A stretch of 64,000 bases of DNA from Setophaga petechia (taxonomy: Eukaryota > Chordata > Aves > Passeriformes > Parulidae). The stretch is taken from positions 7,002,501 through 7,066,500 of the forward strand of contig JANCRA010000019.1 in NCBI GenBank assembly GCA_024362935.1, given 5' to 3'. The notes under the pieces are model-generated. The model did no database searches. It was given only the letters and a program-made list of their open reading frames with translations, and had not been told where the DNA came from. Below, in pieces: positions 27,701 through 39,884 of the stretch (the stretch's first letter is position 1; each line of letters starts with the position of its first letter). Made by a program: the position numbers and the translations under genes.

Positions 27701-29126
27701 ATGCGGTTTTTTAATGTTATTCCTAGACAACTGCTAACCTAAGTTATAGACGAGTATATGCTTTAAAATGTGAACAGCTCACACGTGGAGGGGGCTCTGA
27801 ATTTTTAGGAGATTTGAGAAAGAAGGAGTAGTCATATTTGTTTGGGAGGGGGAGAGAAGTGCTTTGTTTTTCCTATTGAACATCACAGTTTTGCTTCTGT
27901 TTTAGGGAAATGAAAAAGTCAATTACATTGAATTGTACATACCTTATCAAATCTGACATATTTGAAAAATCCCACTTCACAAAATGCTTTCTCACAAAGG
28001 ATGGTTTGGTGAAATCAAATCATAACCTACTGAATAGTCTGTTCAGATTCCTAAGGAGTCCTTGAATGTTTGCCAGGGTCACCAAATGCACTGTCACTGT
28101 CTTGAGCTGAGCTCACAGATGCTCCTTTGTTTGTGTTCAAATAATCTTTAAATTATTTAGTATGGTGATCCTCCATACACTAAGGAAGAGCTTTGTTCTT
28201 CCTGTTCTCAGGTCTGTTTGGATATGGGTGATAGAGACATTCCTTTTATCTGTGAATTGTTTGTGCTGTTAAAAACATTTACCTATTTTGTCCAGAGTTA
28301 TCTGAATAGTAGTGCCCATCTGCAAGAGCACATAAAGATTGTGAGTTTGTATCAATTTTTATACAGTGAGATTCCAACATGTGATGACTTTAATGAAACT
28401 TTCTTTATCCTAGTTCCATATAACAATAGTGTTTTGCTTCCAAGAAGAGAGATGCAAATTAATTTAAGTTTATAATGCATAGCAACCTCTAATACTTGAA
28501 AAATCATTATACTGGGGGTCTTTTTCAATCAGAAAAAGGGACTAGACTACTACTAATCTGCATATACCTTTCATTTTGTAGGCTTATTACTCTAACCTTT
28601 AACAGGGAGTTCCTATATCTTCTTTGAGGTTTGGCCTTGTCATGACATTATGGAGAAGCTGTACAAAAATTTCTACTTTTAAGACGTATCACTCCTGCTT
28701 TTACACTTTTTTCCCTTAATGGTGGATATTAACTCTGAAGTTTTAATACTGTGTTTTCAAGGCACTTAACAACTCTGGTATAAAATATTTGACATCCCTG
28801 TTAGTTCTTGATCATTTGTTAATGTAAGATTTGGCAGGCTATGTAGTCCAAGACTGAACTTTATGCCTCCTGAAGATTTTAATGTATTTGTATGGAGATG
28901 GAATTCCCTTCTGATTACTGGTTAAATTAATTTATTTGTCTACACACTTAAAATTAACATTTTGCTAATTTTTTGACTTTTGTATAACATACTGATGAAT
29001 TTGCTATGAACCTTTAAATAATTCTCCATGTGAGTTCATTTCATCCTTAACCTTTTGATTTATGATATAAATAAACTAAACTGACAATCAGAGAGGAGTT
29101 TTGAAAAAAATTTCATTGAAAAGCCG
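24715..29126. other. Non-coding stretch, no gene recognised
   Basis: Unique AT-rich sequence. Open frames at 25292-25534, 26436-26621, 27041-27456, 27369-27701 and 28218-28475 are short and mutually overlapping, with no family resemblance. No recognisable repeat. Confidence 0.6.
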
Positions 29127-29177
29127 AATCACTTCTTCCCTGATGACTTCTCAGGTTAAGTCAAGAGCTTTTCCAGC

Positions 29178-29217
<40 letters not shown>

Positions 29218-29220
29218 CTT
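29127..29220 (+). repeat. A36 tract with possible short target-site duplication
   Basis: A run of 36 A (29179-29214) is preceded by about 44 bases of unique sequence. The word AATCACTT occurs at 29127-29134 and again at 29213-29220, directly after the poly-A. The last two A of the tract contribute to the second copy. The layout fits a tiny 5'-truncated poly-A retroposition, but no AATAAA signal precedes the tail. Six independent matching bases could also be chance. The homopolymer is certain; the retroposition reading is inference. Confidence 0.5.
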
Positions 29221-31800
29221 TCCACCACTGAGGGTTAGGAGGGGGGTCAGGGAAGGCTGTTTGCTGAAACACAGTGTTTTAAAGGATTGAGTCTGTTCAT
29301 TTTGGTGATCACCTAACCAGTGGGGCTGGTTTATTCCTCATGCTTTGCCTCACAGAAACCCTTCCCCATCACTTCTCTGGTCTTCTGCTCCAAGGTGGTC
29401 TGAGCCTGAGAGATGCTTGGGGAGATGCAGGGTTTTGTCAGCCCCACTAAGACCTTGAGGTGTCTGGGAATCAGGGCTGTGTGGAAGCTCGTGGGACTCA
29501 GTCCTGCGCATGCTGGCTGTGTGGTGCTGGATCAGAGGCAGTATAAACATGCCAAATGAGTCAGAACTAGGTTATATGTAATTTAGGACAGCTTTGTAGC
29601 CTTAGGTCAGCTTCCTGCCAGCTGCATAAGGACAGGTGATATTAACCTGATAAATGTTTATTTCTGTGTATTTTCTTAACAGGATGAATGCTTTGTGTGC
29701 TTTATTCATTTATATATTGATATTTCTAATTTGGGATTAACAGGAGCTGTAATGCCAAACTGTCAGGACTTATTATTTTTAGCAATTCATAACTGGGGTC
29801 TTTATTTTTCTCTTAATTTTTGCAAGTCTGACTAACATGTATAGCTCTTTCTCACTCCCTAGTAGGTATTCTGAGAAAGCATCCCTACCCAGAAACATTT
29901 ATCTTTCAATATTTGAAATTAAGGTTTCCTAAATATTGATTTTGTTAACAGTATGGGAATTGTGAGTTCTGAATGTCTCTACTGATGATGTTGATAAAAT
30001 TAATTTCCTTTAGGGATGCGATGCCATGGTTTTAAAAGTCTAAGTGCCTTTTTGGAAGAAGGAGAAGGTACTGTTCTGTAATAGCCTGAGAAATTCAGGG
30101 TGTTTGTTTTATTCTTTTCTTTATTTAATATCTTATAGCCATCCTGTGGTAGAATTACAAAAACATGGCTCCAGCTGTGCTACTCAGCTTCTGTAAGCAG
30201 AATTAAAATTGCATCTAAATGGTTTAATTGCCCTTCAGTTTTTAATATTGCAAAGTCGAGCTGTGACTTAATTTTTTTTTTTTAATCTGCAAATATAGGA
30301 CCTGCATTTATTAATGCATAGCTGTTCTTATTTATGTTGTGGGTTGTTGGCAGAAAGATAAGGTGTATACCTCAAAAGACCTACTTTTGGCAGATGTAGC
30401 TCTTCAAAGCTGGTAATTGACACAATTTTCATACCTAGGGTGACTCGCTGGATTTTGATTAATGTTTAAAAAGAAGCCAACACTCATTAAATACAAAGTA
30501 ACTGTTATCAAGCTACTATAAATGAACCCTAATGGAGGTTATTGAATTTCATTTTATATATCAGCAATGGCTGATCCCTTCAGAGAGTTTCTATTCAGCT
30601 CCCTACAGCATCAAGAACCTGTTTTGTTTTTTTTTTTTTAATACAACTGAGGGGTTGAATCTTAAAGGTTTTTCGGAGTAGAAGCCTCCTGGAATCACTG
30701 GGAAATTATTAGGTGTAGGCAAAATCAGAGATAATAAATTGGATGACTTCTGGAATTGTAACACCAGACGTCTTTTAATTTAGAAGCTTGAGTAGAGTAG
30801 AATTCATTGAGTAGATTTCTTCTATTTTGTGTTCAAAGAAAGCCTTCTCCAGATGAAAAGGTGCAGTCAGGCTCATCCTTTGTAGAGGCTGGTCCTTCTA
30901 TGAAGCCCTAGATTAAGTAGATATTTTTCCATCTTGGATGAAAGACATTTTAGTTATTGCTATGAAGAAATAATGTGCACGTGACCATACTTACATATTT
31001 ATTTTGACAAGAAATTGTTCTGACTGCTATTCTAGTTTAATTTTCTCCTGAAGAGAAGGAAGGAGACAAACATCTATATTTTCTCCCTTTTAATGCTCTC
31101 TTAAAGTTGAATGACTATTCAATGGTGGAACTTCTTATTGCTAAATCAGCACAAACCTGTTCAAAGTCTATGAAACTATGAATTCCTGTCATTTCATAGC
31201 CCAGAAGATATTATTATTCTTTTAGCATAATGGATAGAATGTGATTGCTTATGCTAAATAACCTAGACATCAGCCAGATGCAGTCACAGACTTCAAAAAG
31301 TGGTGTACTGAGCATAATCTAGTGCTTCTATAATGGAAAAGCATATGTTTTCCAATTTTATTGCAGGATGAGGAAAGTGTGTTTAGCTCATCCTATCCTG
31401 TTTGTGGGCTGAGATAAAAGCAGAGGCATTTTTCATAGGAAAAGGCAAACACCTGAATGAATTATGGCAATGTAGTGATTGGGGTTTTCTATTTATAGTT
31501 CAACAGTGGCCCTAAGGACTCAAACTCCTCTCAGGCAGTCATACTTTTTGCTTACAGTATCATTACATTTTTCATCTCTATATCTTCATTAAAATATAGA
31601 GTGTTAGCATACTCCTCCTGTTCAAAATGCTATTCAAATGAGTTGGACAGCTGCTAAAATAGAAGAATATTCGACGAGAATGTAGCTGCTGTTATTAATA
31701 ATATGATTTGCAATTGCAGGCTAAGGTTCATTCATGTCATGTATGTCAAAGGAATGGTGGCAGAATGGAAATTCAGTGTAGTCAGACAGTGTTGCCTTAT
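29221..31800. other. Non-coding stretch with possible conserved non-coding sequence
   Basis: 29221-29560 is relatively G/C-rich and carries one minus-strand open frame (29350-29550) with no known relative. 30000-30600 is AT-rich with several TAATTG/CAATTA, ATTAA and TTTGATTAATG words. I note it as a candidate regulatory block in the findings. No gene is recognised. Confidence 0.5.
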
Positions 31801-31880
31801 CTCTATCTCTTGACTTTCTCTCTTTTTCCTTTCTTCCTTTCCCCTCATTTTTTCCCTTCCTATCTTTGTTGTGCTTTCAG
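31801..31880 (+). repeat. Pyrimidine-rich tract ending in CAG
   Basis: Nearly all C and T from about 31813 to 31865, then TTTGTTGTGCTTTCAG. As simple sequence it could adopt triplex DNA. As RNA it has the form of a strong 3' splice-site polypyrimidine tract. See the microexon finding for 31881-31896. Confidence 0.7.
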
Positions 31881-31896
31881 AAACAAGGCATTACAG

Positions 31897-33563
31897 GTGA
31901 GGTTTTCTAAAAACAAAACTGCTAACAGTGTCTCCCTGCTAGACCTGTGTGTTATTTAGTAACTTTAGAAAAGACTAAAGTACATGCAGCATTAATTTTA
32001 CTTCTTATTCTAAATCACCTCTCCGGTGATGGACAAGCTTCTCATTCTAAAACTACATCTCTCTGCAGAAACCTAGGATCATAAAAGCAATAAAACCATG
32101 AGAAACTGATTAAGTTAAGAGGAAATTATCATTCCATATCCTTGGAGATAGTTTTAAAACCTCCATCACACTTCAAGAAGAAAACTTGTGCTGTGCTTCT
32201 CTCAATTGCTCTCTTTATGCAAAAAACTTTGCAATGATCTCCAATGCTTTCAGTAAGGAGAATATAACTCCCAAAAAGTGAGTCCCAACAAAATGAACTG
32301 TTCAAGTGATGAGACAAAAGTCTTTTATTCCAAATAAGGGTTCATTGGGTATAGTCCCGTTTGAGTAAACACAGTTCTGTATGTCATCCTCATTCTACAC
32401 TCTGTACACTGTTTATCTAATTCGTATTTATGATGGAAGATTAGCAGATCCATCCAAAGATACACAAACAGAATATTTTATATTGTAAACCACCCAGGAA
32501 CAGTTGTTTTCTCATCTTGACATGGAGTAAAGTTTGATGACACTAAATTAAAAAAGGAGATGAAAAAGAAATGAGTGATAAACATCATTATTGTTTTATT
32601 TTCATCTGAAGATGTTTCCCAAGAGAATATGCTGTTATCTTAAATAGAAATGTCAAATAGTGTTAGGACAATTCACTTATCAGACTCCCAACAAGGCAAT
32701 ATTTCTCCTTGTTTTCTGTTCCTTTTTGCAGATCTCCTTGTGTTTAATTGCATTCATAGAAAACTGCCTAAAGCTCTTAATTTAACAAATTTTAGCAGGT
32801 AGCAGCTCTCAGCCTCTAGATAATGGAATGTTTCGTGGCACGACATTAGCCTGTGTTATTTATGAGGGCAGGGCTGAGATGCAGCTCCTGGATGGGTAGA
32901 CTCAGGCAATGCAATCACCCTGGAGAGCAAATGTCCTCCTTCCAGATCATCTGCACTTCCACATTTCTGCATCAGGCCTGTAGGAGCACGTGTATTTCAT
33001 AAAGTGAGAAGCTTTGGTTATGCACAAATGTTGCATTTGAGGTTTGGATGAGGTGACAATGGCATCTTGCTGGGTTTGGTGCTCTGTGCTCTTTTTAAAT
33101 ATCCATGCCAAGCACTTCTGCTAAGTGATTGCCCCTTACTGTACAAGATAGTTCTACTTAAAATGACTGTGAGCCAAAAGATATCCAGGAAAACATCCTG
33201 GTTTGAGGCACTGTCACACACTGAACTTGTCAAAGAGTGCACTGATGCCAAAGGCAATTTTGCAAGCAGTAAGGTTCACAGATCATGCTACAGCAAGCTG
33301 ATTGTAAGGAATGCTTGATCTTTGCAAACTCCCATTTTAAGCTGACTGCCATCTTCTTATGCATTATATGTGAAACATCCTGGATTTTCCCAGAAGAGAT
33401 AGTATTTCAGTATCAAATTACCTGGCAAATATACTACATAATTATGCTGTGAAAGTAGTCTTGATTAAAAACTTGCCAGGTAAGATTAAAAATTTTAGCA
33501 AAGCATACAGCAGGATGCCACAATTCTAAAGGCAAAAACAGGAATCAATTCCTAGTTACATCT
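31897..33563. other. Non-coding stretch, no gene recognised
   Basis: Unique sequence. Another splice-acceptor-like site occurs at about 32702-32731. Open frames at 32129-32317, 33018-33257 and 33067-33318 overlap on opposite strands and are unrecognised. Confidence 0.55.
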
Positions 33564-33589
33564 CCCTTTGAGTGCAAATACTCAAAGGG
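33564..33589. repeat. Short perfect inverted repeat
   Basis: CCCTTTGAGT (33564-33573) and ACTCAAAGGG (33580-33589) are exact reverse complements around a 6-nt loop. Confidence 0.85.
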
Positions 33590-33914
33590 TCCTGTTTGGG
33601 TCATGATTACTGAAAAAAGTTTGTTCCTGTTCATATGATGCAGCAGTTGCTGAGTGTCTCTGAGTACCATGTTAAGAAAATGTCTGACAGAACAAAGATT
33701 CATCCTGAAATTCTCATTCCTTGGGGCAAAATTCTCTGATTCAGAATGTGCTGTGTTTGATTAAATCTTCCACAAAACCAAAGCAGAGTTCAAAAGAGGA
33801 GAATCTATTTCCCTGATGGCATCAGCAGTGTCAGATGGAAAAGTCTCTTTCACCAAGCAGCTGCAAGGCTCAGGGGAATTCTGCTTCTCTGGAAATACAG
33901 AAGCATTTGCATTT

Positions 33915-33940
33915 AGTCTCATTTTGGTCAAAATGAGACT
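33915..33940. repeat. Near-perfect palindrome, 12-bp arms
   Basis: AGTCTCATTTTG (33915-33926) pairs exactly with CAAAATGAGACT (33929-33940), leaving a 2-nt centre. As DNA it could extrude a cruciform. As RNA the loop is too tight for a stable hairpin without opening the inner pairs. Confidence 0.9.
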
Positions 33941-34129
33941 CAAAAACTACAGGAAAAATATCCCTTTCCTGCCATCAGGGAATCCTACTTGTCAACATCT
34001 CTGTCTGCATGTCCTGTTGGAGGTGACACCCTTGTGGTGTCCAGAGGTTGGGCTGCAGGGAGTTTCCAAAGAGGAGCTGGAATCCATGTTCAGACTGTAG
34101 TTGAAGTGCAACTGTGTCACCCCCTGTTA

Positions 34130-34177
34130 CTTGTGAAAGTCTTGGTTATTTCTTTCACAAGGCTTTTTCTTGTGAAG
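34130..34177. repeat. Inverted repeat with an extra direct copy
   Basis: CTTGTGAAAG (34130-34139) pairs with CTTTCACAAG (34152-34161) around 12 nt. A third copy, CTTGTGAAG, follows at 34169-34177 in the direct orientation. This is a small version of the alternating arrangement seen at 14.2 kb. Confidence 0.8.
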
Positions 34178-36326
34178 GGAGCAGTGGTTAGCACATTGAA
34201 GGCTTTGACTGACACAGTAATAGGAACCAGATTTGGTAGGAAATAGACATTTCAAATCTGTGCATAATTCCAACATTTGGAGCGTAGGTTGCTGGCAGAT
34301 TTGTGCTAATGTGAAATGGAAAGAAACCCCAAATTTCAGGTTCTTATGAAAAAGACATTCCTTTTTCTTCTCATTATCTCCGGTATAAGTGCTGATGGTT
34401 TGGAGTTTTTTTCATTAGTGCAGTGTCTATATAAAATTTAAAAATTACATTAGCTGTAAGCATCTAATTAGTATTAAAGTTTAATGGCTTTAAAGCAGGA
34501 ATCAAGTACTATTCAAATTTGAATTTTGATTTTCTTACATTATAAAGCAACATTGACAGTCAACATAATTTCACAAAACTGATAAATTTCTTATAAGTGC
34601 ATTTTTCAAGGAAAACTGTGTTGCTTCATCATAACAAATATATTTTTGGCAGTTGAGGGCCAACTTGTCAAGTACTCTATTTCTAAATGTGATATTGCTT
34701 GTTGTTTATTTTTGTATTTGGCCAAGGCTTCCATTTGATATGCCTAGTGTTTTATCTAAAGATGATTTAAAAATGTAAATAAATGTATTTGTAGGTAGAT
34801 ATTTGTCAAGAAACTGAATGTTAGAACAAGTATTAGCAAGCCCTATGATTTCTGCCAGGTAGCAAATAATTAATGTCTTCATGATGTGACTAATGCTTGT
34901 GAAAATGCATGTTTGCAATGTCAACTTGAATCTTCCTGTAACTACTTTAACAGGCATTTGTGTACAAGAGACATCTCTGCAAAGATGTATGCTACGGGTG
35001 CAGTAAATAAACACAGCAAAAAACTGATTGTAATACAATCATTAACAAAGATAAAGCCAAAAAATCTGGACTACCACGAATGCACAACCTCATCAGTAGA
35101 GGATTCCTACTCCTTTTTTAAAACATGATGGAACTGAGAGAAGGAAAGATGTGGAAGATCGTATGGAAGTGGAAATGAAAAATAACTGAAGGGAATGAAC
35201 AACAAATTCTTGATGAAATGGCAGTCAGGTTGGGTCACTTCCCTCCTGAGAAGAGCAAAAAGGACTGCAGGGGAAGATGCATAAGAGGCAGTGGTAGACA
35301 GTTTGTACCCTGAAACGAGAAACAGTCTACTCCAGTCAAATGCTTGTGCTAGAGTATGGTCCTCAGTAACTCTCTAAAATCACTTTGATGAAAAAGAACA
35401 CCCATTTCCATCTGGCAGAGGACAAAAAGCAAAACAAAAAAAATTTTAAAAATCTATACTGACAGCAGTATGTCCTGAGAGTTCTTTGGTTCTTAAGCAT
35501 ACATGACGCTCATGCCTATGTTCTGTGCCTGGTGCCAGATTTATCTCACTCATCGTGGGCTCTTTCTCTTTCTGCAGCTCTGGGGTAGACGTGCCTGAAA
35601 ATAGCATAGAATAGAGTGCTAAATAGTACTCAACTTTAAGACAAGTGCCAAATATGCATTTATACTAAAGACTCTATCACAGCCTGACAGTTCATTAATA
35701 TATAGAGGAATGTATTTACCCCAGCCTTGGCATCTTTTTTTTTCTTTTTTTTTCTTTTTTTTTTGTCTAAAAGACCTCAGCATTAAAATTTCTCATCACA
35801 GCATTAGCATTCTCTTATTTAATTTATTCTGAAGAGTTAATTACTTTCTAACAGATAGTCTGAAAAAATTCCTTCCAAGTTGCAAACATCTGCAATTTAT
35901 CCAGGGACCAAGGTTAATGAAAGCCAAGGCACTGTGATTTAGCCCTTCACAGGGTTTTCTGGTGGGAGTCCTCCGCTGTTGGGATTTCCTATTACCTTTC
36001 TGATGTTCTTACCCATCATGCAGAAGTTTCCACTAGCTAGTGTGTAATCACCTTCAGATGTATTCCTGTGAGGTCTGTGATCATTTAGTCAACATCAGAC
36101 TGATTTTACCTGCTCAGGGTTTGCAGACAGCATGGTTGCAGCATGTCTGCACCAGTCTTGGCTCTCAGGCAGATTCATTACCCTGGGCACAACACCGGGG
36201 CATCCCAGGGCAGGGAAGGATCTCTTGGTGCTATTCCTCCCTTGTGCTTTTTTCCCCAGGAGAGCAGTGCCTATAGAGGGAGGTGTTGGAGATGGAAAAG
36301 AGTGGGCTAATTCATTCTTCTGGGAG
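34178..36326. other. Non-coding stretch, no gene recognised
   Basis: Strongly AT-rich up to about 35.0 kb. It includes a T9-C-T9-C-T10 tract at 35735-35764. Short open frames at 34706-35128 and 36040-36276 are unrecognised. Confidence 0.6.
35735..35764. repeat. T9-C-T9-C-T10 tract
   Basis: Three T-runs of 9, 9 and 10 are separated by single C bases, giving a 10-base periodic poly-T. Confidence 0.9.
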
Positions 36327-36585
36327 CCCAACAACCAAAAAAAAACCAAACCAAAACCAACCAAACAAAAAAACCCTCCAAAACCAAAAACAAACACAAA
36401 AAACCCCCAATCAATCAAACCAACCAAAAAAAAACCCAAAAAAACCTCCAAAAAAACCATAATCAACTGAACAATAAAAAACCCCAAAACCAAAAACAAA
36501 CACAACAAAACCAAAAACCAGAAAACAACAACAAAAAAAACCAAAGCAAAGCAAAAAACCAATGAACCAAACAAAAAAAAAAAGC
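36327..36585. repeat. A/C-only low-complexity tract (CCAAA-type)
   Basis: About 260 bases are built almost entirely from A-runs and short C-runs (CCAAA, CCAACC, AACCCC), with almost no G or T. Two G appear near 36470-36530 and a few more near the right end. It looks like a decayed expansion of an A-rich tail. The minus strand is T/G-only, which produces a 183-codon open frame (36095-36646) of Phe, Val, Leu and Gly with the look of a membrane protein. That frame is a composition artefact. Confidence 0.9.
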
Positions 36586-39500
36586 CACTCTGAAACTGCC
36601 AAAATACCACAAAAAGGAAAAGAAAGCGTAGAGTGGAGTTGCTCAAGATTTTTTTGAATTCTGCAGATGAAATGCTGTGGATGTCTGCACTGAGTCAGAC
36701 GGCCAGACCTAGAGGCATGTGGGAATTATGTGTGTTGTCAGGCACAGATCTCTTACCTCCAGGGGAGATCTTTGACCTGGAAGTGCCCTGGGAGCCTTGG
36801 TATTGCCACATTAGAAGGCAGCTGTACTGCAGTCTTCACAAACATTTGGAATAAGGTTTTGAAATTACACCTTTTAAGCATTCTCTTTTAAGTCTAGTTT
36901 GTAATTTTCTAACCAACCATTTATTCCAGATTTTCAGGAAGCTTGTCAGCTTTGCCTTCTTCCTTTGCTCCTTCTTCAGCTTCCAAGGAATGGAGTTTTA
37001 CCAGTGACTTATTTCACTGTTGTGAAATAATATGCCTGAATAGATGCAGGGCTGTTGTTTAGCACAGGTGAAGATCTAGCATCCCAAATGGACTAAAGCA
37101 ACACTTGTTTGACCAACAAAGTGAAACTGCACTGGTCAGATATCAAATACAGCAAATAATTTAATGATTGGTCCACAGAAGAAAAAAATGCATCAAATGT
37201 ATTTGAATTCTAAACTGAAGGGAATTACCATCTGCTTGCAGGTATTTTGCAAAGTGTACATGGGAGTACAGATTGTACCCTAAAATTATTCACTCACTCA
37301 TAATCACAGTCAAGGAAAATGCCTTCCTCAAGAAGAATAAGTGCAAGAATGGCATTAATCTTAAGGAGGGGTTGAATCACTGGACCTGGAAACCAGATCA
37401 GTAAACTTGGGTGATGGAAGGCAGCTGCTGTTCTTTGGCACCGAAGTGCTTCCAGATTGCATCAAATTATCAAAATTCTGCAGAGAGCTGGGAGATGGCA
37501 GTGACCCTCAAGCCATTCTACACACAAAGTTCCAAAGCTTCTCATGTTTCTTATGATCATTTTCTCATTTCCTCTCACATTCCACACAGGAGGGAAAAAG
37601 TACAAGAAAAAAAAGTCAAAATAGGTTATGTTCTTTTCCTTTGTGATAAATTAAATTTTGTATTCCTTGTTCCCTTTCAGTTTCTGTTATCAATATTTAC
37701 TGCGCAACTCTCATTTTTCATTAAATATCATTTATGCTGAAACTGGGTTAGTGGTAGGAATATCTATGCATGAATATTTTGTCAAATTGGAAATTGCTGA
37801 GGGCAGCTCTCACAGTAAATTTGAGTTCATTACTAAATTAAGCTGCCCTGATTACAGTTTTATTTTGTGATGGTTTTGCATTTGTACTAGATTTGGGGCT
37901 AACCTGAGTGCCACACATTTTCACAGTGTAAATTGGGCCTTAACGTGTTGATTTCAATTGCTTGTTCCTATCCATTTGGTCATGTGTGCACAATGACTGC
38001 ATAGCTCCTTGCAGGTTGGTTCCCAAAGTCCATATTTACTGGCATTTAAATGCTATTTTACTCCCTGTTGCAAAAACTTACCCTTGCTGGCTTAAATACA
38101 GTGGCACAGTATGTGCACAGGAGGAATTCCAGGGAAAGGCATTAAAAAATGTCTAGCTGATGGAAGTCCTGTAAGTGAGTCAGAAGTGAAATGGGAGAAA
38201 TGTGTCCAAGAGAGGGGAGCAGTACCTCAGCACCTGAGGTTGTGAGGGCAGCTGGTAAGCCAAGGTGGATGTCACATCTCTTGTCTTCATATCTTGTCCT
38301 GAACCATCCCTAACTGCTGGTGCTGATCATCTTACTCAGATCAAGTATTTAAGTAGCCCATGCTCTGTTGTTAAAACCAGTTGTTTCATGCTCCCTCTTA
38401 GCTATTTGCATTTATTTACCTGTATTCCCTGCTCTACCTCAAGTGGCAAATTTCCTGTCCCTCCTCCTAGCTGTGACATACCTCACACAGGATGTTAAGG
38501 CCCCCTCAAGTCATGCCCACAGGAGGAGAAGTGATGACTGGTGTTGAAATATGTGTCCCCCCACCTCAACCATGATCCCCTTCCAAGTCTCCCTGGTTCT
38601 CTGTGTCTCAAGACATGGGGCAGAACTATGGGAGCTGAATTTTAAATGGCTTTTTTAGCTCATCACTGGTAGAGACATAGGTGTCTGGGGAGTATTCCTG
38701 ATCTAGGAATATTGGAAGCTGGACAGCAGGTGGGCGACAGCTCAAGATGCCAGTGGGATGTCCCTGTCAGTCATCAGGAGCTGGATACCAGGTTTCCCTG
38801 GCTGTGTACTCATACTCATAATGAAGCAAGGCTGAAGCACGAGCAGGGGATTGCCCTCACCATGAGCCTCATCCCTGAGAGCTTTGATATGGGCCAGCTG
38901 TCACTCCCATATGAGATCAAGGACAGGCATTGATGTGACTGGTCACTAACACAATGCCAAAGGACACTTGACTTGTGGGTAAGGTCTCAGACCAAGTTAT
39001 TTTCTAGTACAAATGTAGCCACAGGTTCTCCAAAATGAAAGAAAACGTTTCTAGAGCTCCCAGCCCTGATCACTCAGTCATGCCTTCACACTGCGCAGAG
39101 ATGACACAGAGCTGACTGTTGTGAGATGACCATGCAGTGTCTTTGATTTTCTCTATGAATACTTCTTTCCAGATTATCGGCCTGAGCAAATCTTCTAACA
39201 GAGTGGAAACACATGAGTCACTGTTACTTACCTAGGTCAATAGATAATAGGACCCCCTGTTTCGCAAATGTATTATTGAAGAGGCTTTTGGTTATAGATT
39301 TTTCACAGATCTATGATTTCCGTGAAAATATAGTTACAGAGAACAGCTTCTTCAAAAGAAAGCTTTTCTCCTCATTAGGCTATAACAAGCAGAAAGGAAG
39401 AGGTCAAAAGGCAGAATTTTACACCTCTTGTTTTTCCTAAATGTACCATTTTTCTCATAGAATTTAATAGCCTTGATTCAGCCTTGATTCTCTGTGTCCC

Positions 39501-39846
39501 TTCAAGGTCTCCAGACTCTGACCTTTTAACTTCTTTTGGGACTTATATTTGAGGAGTACCTATCAAAATAATGTCAGGGTTGCAAATATCAAAATACTCA
39601 TGCAATCTACCTGAAAATGAGCTCTGAGGAGTCATCATCTTGGTTTTCAGAGCAACTGAGGCTAGCTGAAAACATTAACTTTTGGATCATACAGGCAACA
39701 GCTGCATGTAGATCTAAATTGTTCTTTCAGTGTTGACACAATAACTCCCAATCTATCAACTCCCAATTTAGCAAAATAGTATTTTGTATCACATGCACTA
39801 AAATATTCAAAAGTCAAAAAGTAGAGGTATACTCCACTTTTGTTTC
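36586..39846. other. Non-coding stretch, no gene recognised
   Basis: Unique sequence with a short hairpin at 37009-37030. Open frames at 36633-36854, 37411-37870, 37962-38156, 38265-38498, 38712-38933 and 39213-39440 are short and unrecognised. The 38.2-38.9 kb part is somewhat less AT-rich. Confidence 0.6.
37009..37030. repeat. Short perfect inverted repeat
   Basis: TTATTTCAC (37009-37017) and GTGAAATAA (37022-37030) pair exactly around TGTT. Confidence 0.8.
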
Positions 39847-39884
39847 TCAGTAGGGTTTGGGGTTTTTTGGTTGGTTGGTTGGTA
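39847..39884. repeat. T/G-rich tract with (GGTT)n
   Basis: G-runs and T-runs are followed by GGTTGGTTGGTTGGT, a short tetranucleotide microsatellite. Confidence 0.85.

Noticed and set aside
29179..29214. Poly-A as proof of a processed pseudogene
   Set aside because: No AATAAA lies within 30 bases upstream, and the upstream 44 bases are too short to identify a source transcript.
36095..36646. 183-codon minus-strand open frame looking like a hydrophobic membrane protein
   Set aside because: It is the translation of the A/C-only tract read as T/G: runs of Phe, Val, Leu and Gly with no domain. Composition removes stop codons.
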